A stretch of DNA of 64,000 nt from Modicisalibacter xianhensis (GTDB taxonomy: Bacteria > Pseudomonadota > Gammaproteobacteria > Pseudomonadales > Halomonadaceae), in contig NZ_FOPY01000006.1 in NCBI RefSeq assembly GCF_900113605.1, forward strand, positions 62,001 through 126,000. Reading direction: 5' to 3'. Shown one piece after another: positions 44,925 to 53,073 of the stretch; positions within the stretch are counted from its first letter, which is position 1, and the number at the start of each line of letters is the position of its first letter. Below the pieces are notes generated by a model that searched no databases, was not told where the DNA came from, and saw only the letters and a list, made by a program, of their open reading frames with translations. A program made the position numbers and the translations under genes.

Positions 44925-44956
44925 ACATCGCCCCGGCCAACTGGCCGGGGCGATGT
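44925..44956. terminator. Bidirectional terminator between gntR and the first NCS1 permease
   Basis: Perfect 14-bp stem ACATCGCCCCGGCC/GGCCGGGGCGATGT with an AACT loop, followed on the plus strand by CGTTT. It separates two converging genes. Confidence 0.7.
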
Positions 44957-44960
44957 CGTT

Positions 44961-46445
44961 TCAGGCGTGGTCTTTGCGTGCCGATGCCGAGGAGCCGGCC
45001 AGCGCGGCGGCATCTTGGCGCATCAGGGCGTAATAGAGCACACCGCCCAGCGCCGCACCGATCAGCCAGGCATAGCCATTCAGGCTGGCCAGTGCCGGAA
45101 CCAGCACCGTGGCCAGCGAGAACACGGCAGCCATGCCGAAGGCCGCCAGGGCCTTGCGATTCCAGCCTTGGGTGTAGTGATAGGCGCTGTCGGGGGCGGA
45201 AGAGAACAGTTGCTCCATGTCGAGGTGCTGGCGTTTCACCAGGTAGTAATCGGCGACGATAATGCCGTAGAAAGGGGCAATGATGGCGCCGATGGCGTTG
45301 ACGAAGCCGGGAATGCCGATCTGGCTGATTACCGCCACCCACAGGCCACCGATGAAGAAAGCCAGGATCGCCGTGATCAGGCCACCGACGCGAAAGCTGA
45401 TCCTGCTCGGGAACAGGTTGGCCAGGTCATAGGCCGGCGGAATGAAGTTGGCCACCAGATTGATGCCCACGGTCGCCGCAAAGAAGGTCAGGGCGGCGAC
45501 GATGGTCAGCGGCAGGGAGTCCACGTGCTCGACGATGTCGGCCGGGTTGGTCAGCGCCTCGCCGAACAGCACGATCGTGCCGGCGGTGATGATCAGCGCG
45601 ATGAACGAGAAGAAGGCCACGTTCAGCGGCAGTCCCAGCAGGTTGCCGAGCTTCATCTGGCGCTCGCTTCTCACGAAGCGGCTGAAGTCGCCGAAGTTGA
45701 TCACTACCGCAGCGAAGTAGGCGATCATGGTGCCGACGATGGCCAGGAAGGCGCCGATACCGCCTCCTTGCGTACCGCTGCCCTGGAAGATGCCGCCGAT
45801 GGCGGGAATCAGTTCATCGCCGGCCTGATACCAGACCACACCCATCAGCACTAGCATGACGACATAGACTAGCGGCCCGGCCCAGTTGAGAAAGCGCTTG
45901 ATGGGCTCGATGCCCTGCCAGAAGATCGCCAGCTGGAACACCCAGACGATGGCAAAGGACAGCCACGCCACCCCCGACAGGCCGAGGAAAGTCGCACCGT
46001 CGCCGCCACCGAACAGGGCGGTGATCAGCAGCGCCACGGCGGTCGAGGCGAAGTAGGTCTGCACGCCGTACCAGAAGATGCCGATGATCGCGCGCAGCAT
46101 GGCCGGCAGGTTGGCACCTTTCACTCCCATGCTGGCGCGGACCAGGACCGGGAAGGGAATGCCGTACTTTACGCTGGGCCGCCCGGTGAGGTTGACCAGG
46201 AACATGACCACCACGCCGGCCAGTATGATCGCTGCCATCACCGCCCAACCGTTCAAGCTGTAACTCAGAAACAGCGAGGCGGCCAAGGTATAGCCGAACA
46301 GGCTCTGAATGTCGTTGGACCACACGTTGAAGATTTCGAAGGCGCCCCAGTTGCGCTCCTCGTGCTTGAGGGGTGCCAGGTCGTCGTTGTATAGCGCCGG
46401 GTCGATGTTGCGGATCGCAAGCTCGTTGTCGGACATGTCGTTCAC
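44961..46445 (-). CDS. NCS1-family nucleobase/allantoin transporter, copy 1
   Basis: 494 residues, about 12 membrane spans. NVWSNDIQSLFGYTLAASLF, KYGIPFPVLVRASMGVKGANLPA and the C-terminal IIAPFYGIIVADYYLV are typical of NCS1 cation symporters (cytosine, allantoin, uracil, hydantoin). Substrate cannot be fixed by sequence, but the neighbouring racemase and allantoinase point to allantoin, hydantoin or a purine. Last gene of a racemase-permease-permease unit. Confidence 0.88.
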   Translation of the reverse strand: MNDMSDNELAIRNIDPALYNDDLAPLKHEERNWGAFEIFNVWSNDIQSLFGYTLAASLFLSYSLNGWAVMAAIILAGVVVMFLVNLTGRPSVKYGIPFPVLVRASMGVKGANLPAMLRAIIGIFWYGVQTYFASTAVALLITALFGGGDGATFLGLSGVAWLSFAIVWVFQLAIFWQGIEPIKRFLNWAGPLVYVVMLVLMGVVWYQAGDELIPAIGGIFQGSGTQGGGIGAFLAIVGTMIAYFAAVVINFGDFSRFVRSERQMKLGNLLGLPLNVAFFSFIALIITAGTIVLFGEALTNPADIVEHVDSLPLTIVAALTFFAATVGINLVANFIPPAYDLANLFPSRISFRVGGLITAILAFFIGGLWVAVISQIGIPGFVNAIGAIIAPFYGIIVADYYLVKRQHLDMEQLFSSAPDSAYHYTQGWNRKALAAFGMAAVFSLATVLVPALASLNGYAWLIGAALGGVLYYALMRQDAAALAGSSASARKDHA

Positions 46446-46521
46446 TCATTGTTGTTGGCATAACGCCTCGTTCGCCGTGAGGCGAACGGGGAAGTCGGAG
46501 GGTGACCCGTGCGGGCGTCGA

Positions 46522-47898
46522 TTACTGGCGAAAGCGCTGGCAAGGGGCCCAGTAGCGCATCAGCAGCAGGTAGGTCAGCCCGGCGGGAAGCAGGCTGGCG
46601 TACCAGGAGATCGACGACACGTTCAACGCCACGGCGGCGCCGACCAGCGAGGCGATAACCGCCGCGTAGTTCACGCCGCGATAGGGCCCGGTTTCGTCAT
46701 AGAGCTTGTCGACGTCCAGCGTACGCCGCCGGATCAGGTAATAGTCCACTACCAGTACGGCGAAGATCGGGCCGAGGAAGGCCGAATAGGTCTGCACGAA
46801 CAGTTGCAGGCCGGCCGCCGATTCGTCCTTGACCAGCTCCCAAGGGAAGGTGGCGAAGGCCAGCAGGCCGACGACGACCGAGGCAGTGCGGTACTTCAGC
46901 TTGAAGGTGTCCATCAGCACGTAGGTCGGCGGTACCACGTTGTTGAGCACGTTGGTGGTGACCTGGGCGAAGGCGATGAACAGCAGGGTGGTCATCAGCA
47001 GCGGCGTATTGTTCACGGCATTGGCGAACACCTGGATGGGATCGGCCACGCCGGTCGCCTCAGAGACCATGAAGCCGATCAATCCCATGAACAGGGTGCA
47101 CGGCAAAATCGACATGGAGTACAGCGTGGTCAGCAGGCCCGGGCCACTGCCATGCTTGAGCTCACGGGAATAGTCGCTGACATTGAGCATCATGGTGCTG
47201 TAGATGCCCAGGAACAGCATGGTCGCGCCCCAGAACGGCAGGCCCCAGCTGCCTTCCATGGTCAGCAGGCTGGCCGACAGCTCGCTGCCGTAGCGATCGA
47301 CGGTGCTGTAGAACATATAGACCAGCGAGCAGAGGATGAAACCGCTGCCGATGTTTTCCAGCCACTTGATGCCTTGGAAACCCAGTACCGACAGGCCGAT
47401 CTGCAGCAACTGGAAGGCAATGAAGTAGAACACCAGGTTGTCGAAGCCGAACAGCGTGGCCGAGACCATGTTCAGCGCGCCGGCGCCGATCCAGCTCTGG
47501 AAGCCGTACCAGACGATGGCGGGCACTGCGCGCACCAGGCCGGGAAAACGCGTGCCACTGAAGCCGAAGGCGCTGCGCGCCTGGACCATGAAGGGAATGC
47601 CGTACTTGTAGCCGGCTGCACCATTGAGTGCCAGCGCCACCCCGATCACGAAACAGCCGATGGCGATGGCCAGAGTCGCCTGCACCAGGTTGAGTGTACC
47701 AACCACGCTCGATCCCATGGTGAAGGTACCGATCGAGACGCAACCGCCGAACCACGCCAGCAGGTAGGAGAAACGTCCCATGATGCGGGTTTTCTGGGGA
47801 GCCAGCGACTCCTCGCCGGCAGCCTTGGTGGCGGTGGGCTGTGGGGTAGCTGCAGGTTGGCCCGGCACCGCCCGGGGGGGAAGGGAATGGTCATGCAT
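46522..47898 (-). CDS. NCS1-family nucleobase/allantoin transporter, copy 2
   Basis: 458 residues, about 12 spans, a distinct paralogue of the gene after it. WFGGCVSIGTFTMGSSV, KYGIPFMVQARSAFGFSGTRFPG and AVLVVDYYLIRRR are the NCS1 signatures. The ATG at 47898 has GAGGT eight bases upstream. Two differing NCS1 permeases in one unit suggests uptake of two related compounds. Confidence 0.88.
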   Translation of the reverse strand: MHDHSLPPRAVPGQPAATPQPTATKAAGEESLAPQKTRIMGRFSYLLAWFGGCVSIGTFTMGSSVVGTLNLVQATLAIAIGCFVIGVALALNGAAGYKYGIPFMVQARSAFGFSGTRFPGLVRAVPAIVWYGFQSWIGAGALNMVSATLFGFDNLVFYFIAFQLLQIGLSVLGFQGIKWLENIGSGFILCSLVYMFYSTVDRYGSELSASLLTMEGSWGLPFWGATMLFLGIYSTMMLNVSDYSRELKHGSGPGLLTTLYSMSILPCTLFMGLIGFMVSEATGVADPIQVFANAVNNTPLLMTTLLFIAFAQVTTNVLNNVVPPTYVLMDTFKLKYRTASVVVGLLAFATFPWELVKDESAAGLQLFVQTYSAFLGPIFAVLVVDYYLIRRRTLDVDKLYDETGPYRGVNYAAVIASLVGAAVALNVSSISWYASLLPAGLTYLLLMRYWAPCQRFRQ

Positions 47899-48015
47899 GG
47901 TGATTACCTCGCAAGGGATAGCTATCCAGCTTGTTGTTGTCACTCGCCGGTCATGCCGGCGAATGGTCTTGCGGCGTGCTGTATGTCGTTATTCTTGTAG
48001 GTCGCGTGAGCGACC

Positions 48016-48759
48016 TCAGTCGATGTTCAGGTGCGAGAAGCGTTCGAACTCGCCACTGAATGGTTTGGGTCGGGGAAAGGCCAGGTCGCCGTGCTTGCTG
48101 GTACCCAGGCCCAGCCCCACCAGAGCTTCGGCCAGCTTGACCGCTGCGGTGACGCCTTCGACGATGGGCAGCCCCACGGCGTCGCGGATCTCCCCGGTCA
48201 GGTCGGCCATGCCGCCACAGCCTAATACGATGGCGCCTATGCCGTCCTCGTCGCGGGCCCGCCGGCACTCGGCGATTACCCGGTCCAGGGCGCTTGCCCC
48301 GTTGTCCTCGAGGTCGAGCACCGGGATCTCGGCGGCTCGTACCCGGCGGCAGTGATGGGCAAAGCCATAGCTCTGCAACAGATGCTCGGCGATGATGCCG
48401 GTGCGCCCCAACGTGGTGACGATGGAGAAGCGCGTACTGATCAGCGTGGCCATGTGGAACGCCGCTTCGGCGATGCCAATCACTGGCGCCCGAGTCAGCT
48501 CGCGGGCGGCAAGCAGTCCCGGGTCGCCGAAGCAGGCGATGATGTAGGCGTCCACCTGATCGCGCTCGCCGGCACGGATCTCGTCGGCAACGCCCACTGC
48601 GCTGACTGCCTCATCGAAGTGGCTTTCGATGGAGACCGGGCCGCTGGCCGGGTTGGTGGCGGAGACCTGCGTGCCTGGCGCCGCGATGCGGCTGGCTGCC
48701 TCGCCGATCTTGCGGGTCATGCTCGCCGTGGTATTGGGGTTGATGACTCTGAGGTGCAT
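48016..48759 (-). CDS. Aspartate/glutamate/hydantoin racemase family, probable allantoin racemase
   Basis: 247 residues. RVINPNTTASMT at the N-terminus is the HyuE/Dcg1 hallmark, and the two catalytic cysteines are C76 in IIACFGDPG and C181 in VLGCGGMADL. The family includes hydantoin and allantoin racemases; the link to puuE favours allantoin, converting the R form to the S form used by allantoinase. AAGGA seven bases before the ATG. First gene of the unit with both NCS1 permeases. A small hairpin (AGGTCGC/GCGACCT, 47999-48016) sits at its stop. Confidence 0.87.
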   Translation of the reverse strand: MHLRVINPNTTASMTRKIGEAASRIAAPGTQVSATNPASGPVSIESHFDEAVSAVGVADEIRAGERDQVDAYIIACFGDPGLLAARELTRAPVIGIAEAAFHMATLISTRFSIVTTLGRTGIIAEHLLQSYGFAHHCRRVRAAEIPVLDLEDNGASALDRVIAECRRARDEDGIGAIVLGCGGMADLTGEIRDAVGLPIVEGVTAAVKLAEALVGLGLGTSKHGDLAFPRPKPFSGEFERFSHLNID

Positions 48760-48810
48760 CGGTTGTCCTTGGCAGCGATTGCCTGTTTTGTTCACGATAA
48801 TTTCGCTTCT

Positions 48811-48818
48811 TGTACACA
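48811..48818. promoter_or_regulatory. TGTACACA operator-like site at the racemase promoter
   Basis: One base different from TGTATACA, in the context CTTGTACACAAAA. It lies at the downstream edge of the -10 box of the candidate minus-strand promoter, where a bound repressor would block RNA polymerase. Confidence 0.45.
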
Positions 48819-48846
48819 AAATAGGACAAGGCGTTGACAGGTGCAA
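48818..48846 (-). promoter_or_regulatory. Candidate promoter of the racemase-permease unit
   Basis: Minus-strand TTGCAC (48841-48846), 17-base spacer, TATTTT (48818-48823), about 60 bases before the racemase ATG. Confidence 0.4.
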
Positions 48847-48998
48847 GTGATTGCGGGACGGTGAGGCGGGTTTTTTATTTCTCTTTTTAAACAATGACTT
48901 GTAATTTAAACGCTCACTGTCCGAGCAATGGCTGGTCATTGTGGTCAAGAGGTATGCTCAACTGCCGCCACCATTGGTCGTCAATTTATTTATGATAT

Positions 48999-49006
48999 TG
49001 TATACA
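48999..49006. promoter_or_regulatory. TGTATACA palindrome upstream of puuE, distal
   Basis: Perfect palindrome in ATTGTATACAGTT, 213 bases before the proximal copy. The paired sites could allow looping between the two divergent promoters. Confidence 0.5.
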
Positions 49007-49177
49007 GTTAATCGCGTGGCATTGCTGATAGAGTGCGTTGCGCAGGCAGTGCTTGGGTTCGTCATCGTGACGTCGGGATGGCATGGAGGGCGCTCGGGAG
49101 CGAGGATAAGCAGTACCTGCTGTGGATTCAGGGCGCAGTTCACGTGATGCCTTCATGTGAAGCGGATCGCACTGGAC

Positions 49178-49206
49178 TTGCAGGACCTCTGAATACAGGC
49201 TAGGTT
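49178..49206 (+). promoter_or_regulatory. Candidate puuE promoter
   Basis: TTGCAG (49178-49183), 17-base spacer, TAGGTT (49201-49206). The palindrome at 49212 falls on the expected transcription start. Confidence 0.4.
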
Positions 49207-49211
49207 TGCTT

Positions 49212-49219
49212 TGTATACA
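49212..49219. promoter_or_regulatory. TGTATACA palindrome upstream of puuE, proximal
   Basis: Perfect palindrome in CTTTGTATACATTA, six bases after the candidate -10 box and 85 bases before the puuE ATG. Confidence 0.5.
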
Positions 49220-49303
49220 TTATTAAGTGCCACGCTGCGCTGAATGTCCCTTCACTCCGCGATAGGGCCAATACTTGCGGTCAACAACAAAAGGAACCCT
49301 GCC

Positions 49304-50239
49304 ATGACGTCAGGAAGAGACTCCGGTTACCCCCGTGACCTGATCGGCTACGGCCGTACGCCGCCCCAGGCCAACTGGCCCGGCCGGGCCCGCATTGCCG
49401 TCCAGTTCGTGCTCAACTACGAGGAAGGTGGCGAAACCTGCGTGCTTCACGGTGACAGCCACTCCGAGAAGTTCCTGTCCGAGATCGTCGGCGCCGAGGC
49501 CTATCCCGAGCGCCACATGAGCATGGAATCGATCTACGAGTACGGTTCGCGCGCCGGTGTCTGGCGCATCCTCAACGAGTTCGAGCGCCGCGGACTGCCG
49601 CTGACGGTCTTCGGCGTGGCCATGGCACTGGAGCGCAACCCCGAGGTCGCCCACGCCTTCAAGGAGCTCGGCCACGAGATCGCCTGTCATGGCTGGCGCT
49701 GGCTGCACTACCAAGGGGCACCGGAGAGCGTCGAACGCGACCACATGCAGCGTGCCATCGAGATATTCCAGACGTTGTACGGCGAGAAGCCGCTAGGCTG
49801 GTATACCGGTCGCGACAGTCCCAACACGCGTCGCCTGGTGCTCGACCAGGGCAGTTTCCTCTACGATAGCGACTACTACGGCGACGACCTGCCGTTCTGG
49901 ACGCGCGAGCAGGACAGCCAGGGCGAGACGCATACCCACCTGGTGGTGCCCTACACCCTGGATACCAATGACATGCGCTTCGCCACCCCGCAGGGCTTCA
50001 ATACCGGCGAGCATTTCTTCACTTACCTGCGCGACGCTTTCGACGTGCTGTATGCCGAAGGCGAGGAATCGCCCAAGATGCTTTCCATCGGCCTGCACTG
50101 CCGCTTGATCGGCCGTCCGGGGCGTTTCCGGGGGCTGCAGCGCTTCCTCGACCATATCGAGTCCCACGACCGAGTCTGGGTCACGCGCCGCGTGGACATC
50201 GCCCGCCACTGGGCAGAGCATCACCCGTGGCAGGGCTGA
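49304..50239 (+). CDS. puuE: Allantoinase, cofactor-independent PuuE type
   Basis: 311 residues, NodB/polysaccharide-deacetylase fold. Hydrolyses allantoin to allantoate. YPRDLIGYGRTPP and NYEEGGE near the start, GHEIACHGWRWLHYQ in the centre and GLHCRLIGRPGR near the end are typical of PuuE and differ from the amidohydrolase-type AllB. AAGGA about eight bases before the ATG at 49304. Starts the puuE-allE-allA run. Confidence 0.95.
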   Translation: MTSGRDSGYPRDLIGYGRTPPQANWPGRARIAVQFVLNYEEGGETCVLHGDSHSEKFLSEIVGAEAYPERHMSMESIYEYGSRAGVWRILNEFERRGLPLTVFGVAMALERNPEVAHAFKELGHEIACHGWRWLHYQGAPESVERDHMQRAIEIFQTLYGEKPLGWYTGRDSPNTRRLVLDQGSFLYDSDYYGDDLPFWTREQDSQGETHTHLVVPYTLDTNDMRFATPQGFNTGEHFFTYLRDAFDVLYAEGEESPKMLSIGLHCRLIGRPGRFRGLQRFLDHIESHDRVWVTRRVDIARHWAEHHPWQG

Positions 50240-50280
50240 AGCGCGTGAGCCGGATTTCAACGAACAAGCAAGGCTGATCA

Positions 50281-51108
50281 ATGGCACAACGAACCTACTA
50301 TTCCCCCAAGGGCGGCCTGCCCCCGCAGACACAGATGCTCTCGGACCGGGCGGTCTTCACTGAAGCCTACGCGATCATTCCCAAGGGCGTACTGCGCGAC
50401 ATTGTGACCAGTTACCTGCCGTTCTGGGAGGACACCCGGCTGTGGGTGTTGTCGCGGCCCATGTCGGGCTTTTCCGAGACCTTTTCGCAGTACATCATGG
50501 AAGTCTCGCCTGGCGGTGGCAGTGACCGTCCCGAGTTGGACCCCGGCGCCGAAGGCGTATTATTCGTGGTGGAGGGCGAGTTGACGCTGACCCTCGAAGG
50601 CGAGCGCCACGTCATGCAGCCAGGCGGCTATGCCTTCCTGCCGCCGGGCTGCGATTGGCAGGTCAGGAACGGCGGCGATGACGTGGTGCGTTTCCACTGG
50701 GTGCGCAAGGCTTACGAATTCGTCGAGGGTATCGACATGCCAGAGGCCTTCGTCACCAACGAGAACGATATCGCGCCGACGCCGATGCCGGATACCGAGG
50801 GCGTCTGGGCCACCACGCGCTTCGTCGACCCGGCGGATCTGCGTCATGACATGCACGTGACCATCGTCACCTTCCAGCCCGGGGGGGTGATTCCCTTCGA
50901 CGAGACGCATGTCATGGAGCACGGCCTCTACGTGCTGGAAGGCAAGGCTGTCTATCATCTCAACCAGGACTGGGTCGAGGTCGAGGCCGGCGACTACATG
51001 TGGCTGCGCGCCTTCTGCCCGCAGGCCTGCTACGCCGGCGGCCCGGGGCCATTCCGTTATCTTCTTTATAAAGATGTGAACCGCCACATGAAGCTTCGTT
51101 TAACCTGA
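50281..51108 (+). CDS. allE: (S)-ureidoglycine aminohydrolase, double cupin
   Basis: 275 residues with two cupin domains (~60-130 and ~185-255). Releases ammonia from S-ureidoglycine to give S-ureidoglycolate. YYSPKGGLPPQ at the start, SPGGGSDRPE, and the metal-site region TFQPGGVIPFDETHVMEHGLYVLEG (starting near residue 197) match the YlbA/AllE family. Its stop codon TGA is the first three bases of a dispersed repeat. Members of this family are sometimes labelled bifunctional allantoicase, which I regard as unproven. Confidence 0.92.
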   Translation: MAQRTYYSPKGGLPPQTQMLSDRAVFTEAYAIIPKGVLRDIVTSYLPFWEDTRLWVLSRPMSGFSETFSQYIMEVSPGGGSDRPELDPGAEGVLFVVEGELTLTLEGERHVMQPGGYAFLPPGCDWQVRNGGDDVVRFHWVRKAYEFVEGIDMPEAFVTNENDIAPTPMPDTEGVWATTRFVDPADLRHDMHVTIVTFQPGGVIPFDETHVMEHGLYVLEGKAVYHLNQDWVEVEAGDYMWLRAFCPQACYAGGPGPFRYLLYKDVNRHMKLRLT

Positions 51109-51229
51109 AAACTGTCTGCACTCGTCCATGCGGTGTTAAAAACCAGCTTAAAATGCTCATTTACATCTATGTAAACTCCGCTTTTGCGCTGGTTTTTGCC
51201 TTGCCTGGCCTTCGTTCGCCAAGTTTTCA
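51106..51229 (-). repeat. Dispersed hairpin repeat, copy 2 (124 bp)
   Basis: Bounded by TGAAAACT (51106-51113) and its exact inverse AGTTTTCA (51222-51229). Inside, AAAAACCAGC and GCTGGTTTTT form a perfect 10-bp stem around TGCTCATTTACA..TGTAAACTCCGC. In the opposite orientation it matches the copy at 18784-18914. It begins on the allE stop codon and fills most of the allE-allA gap, so it may affect expression of allA within the operon. Confidence 0.75.
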
Positions 51230-51271
51230 AGCCAAACGAGACATTTTGGATCGGGTCAGAAGGATAGATGC

Positions 51272-51760
51272 ATGCTGAAACTCAACGCACAGCCGCTGAC
51301 GCCGGAGGCCTTCGCGCCGTTCGGCGATGTCATTGATACGCGCACCTCAGAGTACTTTCATATCAACGCCGGGCGTACCCGGCGCTATCATGACCTGGCC
51401 AAGGTCGAGACTTTGGGCGACGAAGCGCATGCGCTGATCAGCATCTTCGTCAGCCAGCCGGTCGAGGTGCCACTAGTACTGGAGTTTCTCGAGCGCCATC
51501 CCCAGGGCAGCCAAGCCTTCATGCCGCTGCACGAGGAGCGTTTTGTGATCGTGGTAGCACCGCCGGGCGACGAGATCGATCCGCAGGATGTGAGAGCATT
51601 TGTCACTGATGGTCGTCAAGGCGTGAACTACCGGGCGGGCACCTGGCACGCCATTCAGTCGGTACTCGAGCGGGCAGGGGAATTCCTGGTCGTCGACCGT
51701 GGCGGGGCGGGCAACAACTGCGACGAGCATCCGCTTTCCGTGTGTGTCAGCCTAAGCTGA
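51272..51760 (+). CDS. allA: Ureidoglycolate lyase
   Basis: 162 residues, cupin-like. Cleaves ureidoglycolate to glyoxylate and urea. EAFAPFGDVID at the N-terminus, VVAPPGDEIDP in the middle and YRAGTWHAIQSVL with DRGGAGNNCDEH near the end are AllA signatures. AAGGA eight bases before the ATG. Urea use would need a urease outside this window. Confidence 0.95.
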   Translation: MLKLNAQPLTPEAFAPFGDVIDTRTSEYFHINAGRTRRYHDLAKVETLGDEAHALISIFVSQPVEVPLVLEFLERHPQGSQAFMPLHEERFVIVVAPPGDEIDPQDVRAFVTDGRQGVNYRAGTWHAIQSVLERAGEFLVVDRGGAGNNCDEHPLSVCVSLS

Positions 51761-51778
51761 CGCACTGCCCGCACCTGC

Positions 51779-51809
51779 TACCGGCAGCCGCCTGACGCGG
51801 CTGCCGGTA
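51779..51809. terminator. Bidirectional hairpin after allA
   Basis: Perfect 12-bp stem TACCGGCAGCCG/CGGCTGCCGGTA with a seven-base loop, between the converging allA and PRC-barrel genes. No strong T tract. Confidence 0.65.
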
Positions 51810-51813
51810 CGTC

Positions 51814-52653
51814 TCATTGATTGGCTTGGGTCGTATTCCAGGGGCTGTCGTACTGTGTGTAGTCGAACGTCGGCAGCGTCTTGGTCTCTTCCGAGGAATA
51901 CGAAATCTGATAGGCGCTGTCGCCCGGGCGCCACCCCTGCTCGTAGCCATAGAAAGGGTAGGCATACGGGCCCTGGCCATAGCGCTCCTCAGACGGATCG
52001 ATGACCAGTGCCTGCAACACACCTTCTTTGGAAAACAGCGCGTTGGTCACGTAGCCATAGCCTTCGCCATCGTCGATGCTCGCGTAGTCGTTGAGCAGGT
52101 CGGTGATCTTCCACGTCTGTGGGCCCGTCATCACGTCGTCTTCAACCTGGGTGGCCTGATCGAGATCCTGCTTGATCACATAGGATTCGTCGAACAGGCC
52201 ATAGTCATCGACATTGTCCTCGCGAATGGGGACCTGAACCCCCGTGTCGGTCAGCTTGATCTCCTCCCAGGGAATCGCAACGTGAGTATCGCCGATGTCC
52301 CACATCCCGCCGACCTGGGCAATCAGAGCGATGATGCGATTGTCCTGGTTGAGGATGGCATTTTCGACACTGCCAATTTCATCGCCATTGGCATTGAGAA
52401 CGCTGGCTTCCAATAGTCGATCGGCACGAACGCCACCGCTCTGGTAAAGCTGCTGGTAATTCCACTGGCCGATAGGACGAACGTTTCCGGGTTTGTTGGC
52501 GGTGGAGTCGGCCTTTGATTGGCTCGAGTGGGCGCTATTTTCCGATGAGTTATTAGCTTGATTACTGTTATCTTGAGCAATGGCCGGCGTCAGGGAAAAG
52601 CCGGAAACAACAGAAATGGCCAGTACTGCTAATCTTTTCTGCGTCATGAGCAT
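51814..52653 (-). CDS. Secreted PRC-barrel domain protein
   Basis: 279 residues with a signal peptide (about 1-26, VVSGFSLTPAIAQ) and a Ser/Asn/Gln-rich linker to ~60. A PRC-barrel-like domain follows (LLEASVLNANGDEIGSVENAIL, ~80-150), then a second such region (ITDLLNDYASIDDGEGYGYVT, ~185-230) and a Tyr/Pro-rich tail. Start at ATG 52653 with GAGG seven bases upstream. Periplasmic; similar proteins are common and often stress-related, but the function is unknown. Confidence 0.8.
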   Translation of the reverse strand: MLMTQKRLAVLAISVVSGFSLTPAIAQDNSNQANNSSENSAHSSQSKADSTANKPGNVRPIGQWNYQQLYQSGGVRADRLLEASVLNANGDEIGSVENAILNQDNRIIALIAQVGGMWDIGDTHVAIPWEEIKLTDTGVQVPIREDNVDDYGLFDESYVIKQDLDQATQVEDDVMTGPQTWKITDLLNDYASIDDGEGYGYVTNALFSKEGVLQALVIDPSEERYGQGPYAYPFYGYEQGWRPGDSAYQISYSSEETKTLPTFDYTQYDSPWNTTQANQ

Positions 52654-52687
52654 GATGGATCCTCGCAACCGAATGGAACGAATAAAC

Positions 52688-52720
52688 GCAAAAAGCGGGA
52701 GATGAATCCCCCGCTTTATA
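52688..52720 (-). terminator. Rho-independent terminator after the EF-hand gene
   Basis: Minus-strand AAAGCGGG/CCCGCTTT stem followed by a T tract, 24 bases past the EF-hand stop. Confidence 0.75.
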
Positions 52721-52743
52721 GAGCCTTGGACATGAAATATGGC

Positions 52744-53073
52744 TTACACGTCCCAGAAGCCCTCATCGCCGGCGTCATCGTTGAAGTCACCATATTCGTC
52801 TTCAGACAGATCGCCGCTTTCGTCCTGATCATAGGTATTATAAATACCTTCACCATACTCGTTGTCATCGAGCATGTTGTCGTCATTGGCATCCCAGCTG
52901 TCGAAGACGCCTTCGTCATCGAAACCGGCATCCCATTCTTCAAAGTCGATGGTGCCGCTGCCATCGGAATCCCAGTCGTTGAAGTCGTTTTCCTGCGCAA
53001 AAGCGCCGCCGGCGCCCAGCAGTGAGAAGGCAACGAGCGTACCGCCGATAGCGTGGATCCAGTTGCGTTTCAT
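52744..53073 (-). CDS. Secreted acidic EF-hand calcium-binding protein
   Basis: 109 residues. Signal peptide (about 1-26, ending GAFAQ) followed by an extremely acidic mature part with three 12-residue EF-hand loops: D35-E46 (DSDGSGTIDFEE), D61-E72 (DANDDNMLDDNE) and D82-E93 (DQDESGDLSEDE), each with the expected Asp/Asn at 1, 3 and 5 and Glu at 12. AAGGAGG six bases before the ATG. Likely binds calcium in the periplasm or outside; partner unknown. The 278 bases beyond its start hold nothing I recognise. Confidence 0.82.
   Translation of the reverse strand: MKRNWIHAIGGTLVAFSLLGAGGAFAQENDFNDWDSDGSGTIDFEEWDAGFDDEGVFDSWDANDDNMLDDNEYGEGIYNTYDQDESGDLSEDEYGDFNDDAGDEGFWDV

Larger units (their letters stand above)
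48760..49303. other. Divergent control region between the racemase unit and puuE
   Basis: 544 bases without a convincing gene, AT-richer than its flanks. It holds three operator-like palindromes (48811, 48999, 49212) and one candidate promoter for each direction. The short open frames inside have no ribosome site and no known protein. Confidence 0.6.

Noticed and set aside
46309-48000. Long plus-strand open frame opposite the NCS1 permeases
   Set aside because: Reads as Gly/Gln/His/Arg-rich antisense of membrane proteins; the minus-strand permeases are clear.
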